A stretch of DNA of 64,000 bases from Allobosea sp. Root483D1. Lineage in GTDB: Bacteria > Pseudomonadota > Alphaproteobacteria > Rhizobiales > Beijerinckiaceae. Positions 59,993 to 64,000 of the stretch are shown here, in pieces. Within the stretch, counting starts at the first letter, position 1. Every line of letters starts with the position of its first letter. Where the stretch lies: NCBI RefSeq assembly GCF_001429505.1, contig NZ_LMJW01000016.1, positions 1 through 64,000 on the forward strand. The letters run 5' to 3'. A program made the translations under genes and the position numbers. The notes below the pieces were generated by a model. That model made no database searches and was not told the origin of the DNA. It saw only the letters and a list, made by a program, of their open reading frames with translations.

Positions 59993-60370
59993 TCAGGCGC
60001 CTTCCGTCAGCTGGGCGATGCGGGCCTTCAGCGTGGCGTTCTCCTGTTCGAGCTGGCGCAACCGCCGCACCAGATCGAGCGGGATCGGCGCATCGTCCCG
60101 GTTGGTGGCGGCGAAGGAGACGCCGATGCGCTCGCCATCGCGCCAGCGGCTGCGCACCATCCGGCTCTCGCGCTTCAGCGGCAAATGGAGCTCGAACAGC
60201 TCGGGCAGGGCGACGCTGCCCGGGAAGATCAGTAGCGCCCCGTCATCCGACTGGTTCCTGACCATGCAGTCCAGCGTCGACTGGCGCTGGTTGAAGATGG
60301 CCTTGGCGCCGATGAAGGTCCGAATTCGGGTGGAACGGCGGCGTTCGGAGGAGGGCGTTGCGGCGGGCAT
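59993..60370 (-). CDS. PilZ domain protein
   Basis: A 125-residue protein. The c-di-GMP motif RxxxR lies in RRRSTRIRTF (11-16) and N-x-S-x-x-G in VRNQSDDGALL (40-45). The C-terminal 30 residues form a short coiled coil (RLRQLEQENATLKARIAQL). It is likely a c-di-GMP receptor that governs motility or surface polysaccharide. No partner is nearby. Confidence 0.9.
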   Translation of the reverse strand: MPAATPSSERRRSTRIRTFIGAKAIFNQRQSTLDCMVRNQSDDGALLIFPGSVALPELFELHLPLKRESRMVRSRWRDGERIGVSFAATNRDDAPIPLDLVRRLRQLEQENATLKARIAQLTEGA

Positions 60371-60468
60371 GGTTCCTGACCCTATTCTAGCTCAGGTTGA
60401 AACAATGCCCGCTAATGCCGGTGGTTGCAGCAGTAAGCTTTACTTAACCTTAATTGCCCGCTTCTCGC

Positions 60469-60927
60469 TCAGGCGCCTTCGGGCGGGGGCGGCAGGAAGT
60501 CGATCTCATAGCGCGCTGCGAGGGCGACGACCTCGGCCGGGTTCTGCTCCTTCATCGAATGGATCGCCCAGAACAGATCGTAGAGCCGGCCGGTCGGCGC
60601 GACCCAGAACAGGCACTTCACGGCCGAATCGCTCTTGTTGAACAGCCCGTGCGGGATGTTGCGCGGCAGCTTGATCAGGTCGCTGGGCAGGGCATGCGAT
60701 TCCTGGCCGTCGAGCACGAGGTCGAGCCGGCCCTCGAGCATGTAGATGAACTCGTCCTGCGTCGGATGGATGTGCGGCGGCACGAAGGTGCCGGGCGGGA
60801 AGGTGGCGTGCCAGGAAAAGCTGTCCTCGCTCAGCATCTTCGGCACATAGGTCTGGCCGAGGATATTCCAGGAGATCGCGTCGATCCCCTCATTCGCCTT
60901 GGTTACGCCAGCCGTCAGAGGCTTCAT
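60469..60927 (-). CDS. Cupin domain protein
   Basis: A 152-residue single cupin. The motif 1 HIHPTQDEFIYMLEGRLDL (His-x-His, Glu) is near 55-70 and motif 2 NIPHGLFN near 95-100. These give a three-His/one-Glu metal site. Reactions across the family range from dioxygenase to isomerase, so the role is open. ATG 60927 avoids an upstream Arg-rich stretch. It is 103 nt after the livF stop on the same strand, a repeat lying between. Confidence 0.85.
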   Translation of the reverse strand: MKPLTAGVTKANEGIDAISWNILGQTYVPKMLSEDSFSWHATFPPGTFVPPHIHPTQDEFIYMLEGRLDLVLDGQESHALPSDLIKLPRNIPHGLFNKSDSAVKCLFWVAPTGRLYDLFWAIHSMKEQNPAEVVALAARYEIDFLPPPPEGA

Positions 60928-60942
60928 CGTCGGTCTCCTTCT

Positions 60943-61005
60943 AAGCAGGTTCCGCAAAAGTGTCGCGCGGTTTTGCGACAAGAACCTGCGACAAAACAAA
61001 GGCTA
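60943..61005. repeat. Intergenic repeat element
   Basis: The gap between livF and the cupin gene contains AAGCAGGTTCCGCAAAAGTG, then CGCGCGGTTTTGCGACAAGA and ACCTGCGACAAAACAAAGGC. GCAAAA/TTTTGC and CAGGTT/AACCTG are complementary, so it folds. From memory similar strings recur in rhizobial genomes; not searched. Confidence 0.55.
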
Positions 61006-61030
61006 AACAGGCTTGCCAAGGCAAGTCTGC

Positions 61031-61729
61031 TTAGAGGTGCAGGAAGCGGTCCTTGACCGCGCTGTCGCTGCGCAGGTCGTCGCTGGTCCCGCGCCAGGCG
61101 ACGCGGCCCTTCTCCAGCACAACATGGCGGTCGGCGATCTTTGCCAATGCGTCGACGTTCTTGTCGATGACGAGGATCGACTCGCCTTCGGCCTTGAGCG
61201 CTGCGAGGCAGGACCAGATCTCTTGCCGGATGATCGGCGCCAGCCCCTCGGTCGCCTCGTCGAGGATCAGGAGCTTGGGATTGGTCATCAGCGCCCGGCC
61301 GATCGCCAGCATCTGCTGCTCGCCGCCGGAAAGCTGGTTGCCGCGATTGGCCTTGCGTTCTTTCAGCCGCGGCAGGAAGGCGTAGACGCGCTCCAGCGTC
61401 CAGCGCGCCGGGCCGAAACGGCTGGCGGCGGTGGCGATCAGGTTCTCCTCGACCGAGAGCGTCGGGAAGACCTGCCGTCCTTCCGGGACGAGGCCGATTC
61501 CGGCCTGCGCCAGCCGGAAGGGCGCGCTGCCGGTGAGGTCGACCCCGCCGAAGCTGACACGGCCGGCGCGGGGGCGGATCAGCCCCATGATGGCGCGCAC
61601 CGTCGTGGTCTTGCCCATGCCGTTGCGGCCGAGCAGGGTGACGACCTCGCCGGCGCCGACAGCAAGATCGACGCCGAACAGGATCTGCGCCTCGCCATAG
61701 CCGGCATCGAGGTTCTCGACGGTGAGCAT
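61031..61729 (-). CDS. livF: Branched-chain amino acid ABC transporter ATPase LivF
   Basis: A 232-residue ATPase. Walker A is LLGRNGMGKTTT near 35-46, signature LSGGEQQMLAIGRALMTNP and Walker B LLILDEATEGLAP, the last being the LivF mark. It powers uptake of branched-chain amino acids or other amides. Start 61729 is directly next to the LivG stop (61730), so translation is coupled. It is the last liv gene in the window. Confidence 0.92.
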   Translation of the reverse strand: MLTVENLDAGYGEAQILFGVDLAVGAGEVVTLLGRNGMGKTTTVRAIMGLIRPRAGRVSFGGVDLTGSAPFRLAQAGIGLVPEGRQVFPTLSVEENLIATAASRFGPARWTLERVYAFLPRLKERKANRGNQLSGGEQQMLAIGRALMTNPKLLILDEATEGLAPIIRQEIWSCLAALKAEGESILVIDKNVDALAKIADRHVVLEKGRVAWRGTSDDLRSDSAVKDRFLHL

Positions 61730-62479
61730 TCAGCCCTCCTCGCCGAGATAGGCTTCTCGCACGGCCGAATCGGCCCTGACCGCGGCCGGGTCGCCAGAGG
61801 CGATGACGCGGCCATAGACCAGCACGGTCACCGTATCGGCGAGCGCGAACACCGCCTCCATGTCGTGCTCGACCAGCAGCATGGCGTAGCGGCCCTTCAA
61901 GCTCTTGAGCAGGCCGATCAGGCGCTCGCCTTCCTCCTTGCCGACGCCGGCGAGCGGCTCGTCGAGCAGGATCGCCGCCGGCTCGAGAGCCAGGGCCATA
62001 GCGATCTCCAGCGCCCGCTTCTCGCCATGCGACAGGCTGCCGGCAGGGACATGGGCGCGCTCGCTGAGGCCGACCGCGTCCAGCGCGGCGCGGGCAGGGC
62101 GGTTGAGGCGCTCGTCGCTGGCAGCTTTGCGGAAGAAGGAGAGCGGATGGCTCGCCTTGGCCTGCACGCCGAGCGCGACATTCTCCAGCGCCGAGAGCGA
62201 GGCGATGGTCGAGGTGATCTGGAAGGTGCGTGCCAGGCCGTGGCGGGCGCGCTTCTCGGCATTGAAGGCGGTGACGTCCTGGCCGCGGAAGCGGATCGTG
62301 CCGTCGTCCGGCGTCAGCATGCCGGAGATCTGGTGGACCAGCGTCGTCTTGCCGGCGCCGTTCGGGCCGATCAGCGCATGCAATTCGCCGGGCGCGACGG
62401 CAAGGCTGACACCATCGGTGACCTTCAGTGCGCCGAAGGACTTGCGAACGCCGTCGAGGATGAGGACCGGCTCAGCCAT
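61730..62479 (-). CDS. livG: Branched-chain amino acid ABC transporter ATPase LivG
   Basis: A 249-residue ATPase with Walker A LIGPNGAGKTTLVHQISG, signature LSHGEKRALEIAMALALEP and Walker B ILLDEPLAGVGKEEGE. The GVGKEE stretch where most LivG carry AGMN is a small variation. The ATG at 62479 overlaps the LivM end by 8 nt. It pairs with LivF on the LivHM permease. Confidence 0.92.
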   Translation of the reverse strand: MAEPVLILDGVRKSFGALKVTDGVSLAVAPGELHALIGPNGAGKTTLVHQISGMLTPDDGTIRFRGQDVTAFNAEKRARHGLARTFQITSTIASLSALENVALGVQAKASHPLSFFRKAASDERLNRPARAALDAVGLSERAHVPAGSLSHGEKRALEIAMALALEPAAILLDEPLAGVGKEEGERLIGLLKSLKGRYAMLLVEHDMEAVFALADTVTVLVYGRVIASGDPAAVRADSAVREAYLGEEG

Positions 62480-63464
62480 TGCGCGAGCCCAGCTTGCGCA
62501 ACATCCCGACGATGCCGCCGCGGGTGAACAGCACGAAGAGGATGATCATCGGCCCGAAGATGACGCGCCAGTGCTCGGTCAGGTGCGAGAGCGCGTCCTC
62601 GGCGATCAGATAGGCGACAGCGCCGATGATGGCGCCATGCAGCGAGCCGACGCCGCCGAGCACGGCCATGAAGATCAGCTCGCCCGAGCGCTGCCAGGAC
62701 ATGAAGGCCGGGCTGACGAACTCGGTATGGTTGGCGAGGAAGAAGCCGGAGAGCCCGGCGAGCATGCCGCTGATCACATAAGCGATGAGGCGCACCTTGG
62801 TGACGTCGAAGCCGGTGACGCTGACCCTGGTCGGGTTCTCGCGCGCCGCCCTGAGCACCCGGCCGAAGCGCGAGGCGACCAGGCCGCGCACCAGGAGATA
62901 GGCGCCGCCGAGTGCGATCAGCACGCTGTAATAGAACGAGGTCCGGTTCGCGAACGGGTTGAAGCCGAGCAGCGTGCTCTTCTCATAGAGCGTCAGCCCG
63001 TCATCGCCGCCATAGGCCGAGAGCGCCTGGGCCAGGAAATAGACCATCTGGCCGAAGGCGAGGGTGATCATGATGAATGCGACGCCGCGCGTGCGCAGGC
63101 AGACCGCGCCGGTGATCGCGCCGAACAGCGCGCAGGTGACGAGGATCGCCGGCAGGATCGCGAGCGCCTCGCTGCGCCCCTCGGTGATCATGATGCCGGT
63201 GACATAGGCGCCGATGCCGACAAAGGCGGCGTGGCCGAAGGAGACGAGCCCGCCGACGCCGAGGATGAGGTCGAGCGAGAGCGCCGCGATGGCGAAGATC
63301 AGCGCCCGCGTCAGCAAAGCGAGCCAGCCGGCCGGCATGCCGATGGTGACGGCGAGCGGCGCCAGCGCCAGCAGCAGGAACAGCAGGGCCGGCAGCAGCA
63401 CCTTGGCGCGCTCGCGCGGGGGGGCTGCGCTGGTGACCTCGGCCATGGCCGGTGTCGCGCTCAT
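62472..63464 (-). CDS. livM: Branched-chain amino acid ABC transporter permease LivM
   Basis: A 330-residue membrane protein with about 9 helices. LDLILGVGGLVSFGHAAFVGIGAY is the LivM N-terminal signature and FFLANHTEFVSPAFMSWQRSGELIFMAVLGGVGSLHGAIIGA a later one. The first ~25 residues (PAMAEVTSAAPPRERAK) are an extended cytosolic tail. Its start overlaps the LivH stop by 4 nt (63461-63464). It forms the channel with LivH. Confidence 0.93.
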   Translation of the reverse strand: MSATPAMAEVTSAAPPRERAKVLLPALLFLLLALAPLAVTIGMPAGWLALLTRALIFAIAALSLDLILGVGGLVSFGHAAFVGIGAYVTGIMITEGRSEALAILPAILVTCALFGAITGAVCLRTRGVAFIMITLAFGQMVYFLAQALSAYGGDDGLTLYEKSTLLGFNPFANRTSFYYSVLIALGGAYLLVRGLVASRFGRVLRAARENPTRVSVTGFDVTKVRLIAYVISGMLAGLSGFFLANHTEFVSPAFMSWQRSGELIFMAVLGGVGSLHGAIIGAVAYLIAEDALSHLTEHWRVIFGPMIILFVLFTRGGIVGMLRKLGSRNG

Positions 63465-64000
63465 GTCCGGCCTCGTGCCGGCAACAGCCCTTCCGGCCGC
63501 ACGAACAGCACCACCGCCATCAGGAGATAGATCAGCATCGAGGAGAGCGCTGCACCGGTCGCCCGCGCCGAGGGCGCGCTCATGAACAGCCTGAGCAGGT
63601 CGTTCATGAAGGAGCGGCCGAGCGTGTCGACGAGGCCGACGATCAGCGCCGCGACGAAGGCGCCGCGGATCGAGCCGATGCCGCCGATGACAATGACGAC
63701 GAAGGCGAGGATCAGCACGGTGTCGCCCATGCCGGGTTCGACCGAGAGGATCGGCGCCGCCATCGCTCCGGCGAAGCCCGCCAGCATCGTGCCGAAGGCG
63801 AAGACGATCATGAACAGCTTGCGGATGTCGACGCCGAGCGCCGAGACCATCGAGGCGTTGGAGGCGCCGGCGCGCAGCAGCATGCCGGTGCGGGTCTTCT
63901 CGACGATGAACCAGAGCAGGGCGCCGACCGCGAGACCTGAGCCGATCAGCGCGAAGCGGTAGGTCGGATAGAGGATGCCATCCATCAGCGCGACATTGCC
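63461..64000 (-). CDS. livH: Branched-chain amino acid ABC transporter permease LivH, partial at right edge
   Basis: The frame is open to the window edge: GNVAL precedes the internal Met at 63985, so the 5-prime end lies beyond 64000. At least 179 residues are seen. RTGMLLRAGASNASMVSALGVDIRKLFMIVFAFGTMLAGFAGAMAAP and VIVIGGIGSIRGAFVAALIVG are LivH marks. It is the upstream partner of LivM; the SBP (livK/J) is presumably outside the window. Confidence 0.92.
   Translation of the reverse strand, partial: GNVALMDGILYPTYRFALIGSGLAVGALLWFIVEKTRTGMLLRAGASNASMVSALGVDIRKLFMIVFAFGTMLAGFAGAMAAPILSVEPGMGDTVLILAFVVIVIGGIGSIRGAFVAALIVGLVDTLGRSFMNDLLRLFMSAPSARATGAALSSMLIYLLMAVVLFVRPEGLLPARGRT

Overview
The window is high-GC, gene-dense alphaproteobacterial DNA. 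The genes point to Hyphomicrobiales, most like a Bosea-type genome. Lineage clues are a ~2160-residue homologue of the polar-growth GPR/RgsE protein, a chemoreceptor tail ending in WEEF, Mce/Mla-type lipid transport with a STAS-fused permease, many solute importers, and families of GC-rich intergenic hairpin repeats. The genus is inference; there is no rRNA or other marker here. No tRNA, rRNA, CRISPR array, IS element or prophage was seen.

Layout. 0-2 kb: the last residues of a chemoreceptor, a single-domain globin and a MATE exporter. 2-9 kb: an N-carbamoyl-amino-acid/allantoate-type M20 hydrolase and an amidase, then a peptide-type ABC importer (SBP, two permeases, no ATPase) behind a good sigma-54 -24/-12 site. 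8.7-20 kb: an N-carbamoyl-D-amino-acid hydrolase, a VapBC module with a clear operator, an unknown protein, a D-amino-acid-deacetylase-type amidohydrolase, a GNAT/RidA/D-threonine-aldolase-like triplet with overlapping ends, and a GntR-controlled TRAP transporter with a DapA-like lyase/aldolase. 20-26 kb (minus strand): a second ATPase-less peptide ABC importer in one operon with a gamma-glutamyltransferase and a DUF1028 protein. 26-31 kb: an OtnK-type kinase, malonyl-CoA decarboxylase and malonyl-CoA synthetase, and a metallo-beta-lactamase-fold protein. 31-34 kb: an FMN reductase divergent from soxR, with a SoxR box in a 19-bp promoter spacer, then a creatininase-family amidohydrolase and a nucleoside-diphosphate-sugar-epimerase-like protein. 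34-37 kb: a complete NMT1/THI5-type ABC importer with candidate NtrC and sigma-54 sites. 37-43 kb: a conserved unknown protein, an MFS carrier and the Mce/Mla operon, closed by a bidirectional terminator. 43.4-49.9 kb: the giant GPR-like gene. 50-64 kb: Hpt protein, ferredoxin, MFS, UspA, YeaQ- and YidB-type stress proteins, a CoxE-like VWA protein, HU, an FAD monooxygenase, an AraC regulator, a GDPD phosphodiesterase, a PilZ protein, a cupin and a livFGMH operon running off the right edge.

How the genes fit. The left third looks like a nitrogen-scavenging and D-amino-acid island. Two stereochemically opposite N-carbamoyl hydrolases, an amidase, a D-aminoacylase-like enzyme, RidA, a PLP D-amino-acid enzyme and several importers sit together, and sigma-54 or NtrC-like sites precede two of the importers. 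No hydantoinase is visible. The right half is mostly cell-envelope, growth and housekeeping functions. The strongest leads are the giant repeat protein with 22- and 44-residue periodicity, the SoxR-FMN reductase switch, the D-amino-acid/N-carbamoyl island with its sigma-54 control, the two ABC operons lacking ATPases, and two families of dispersed hairpin repeats at gene ends.
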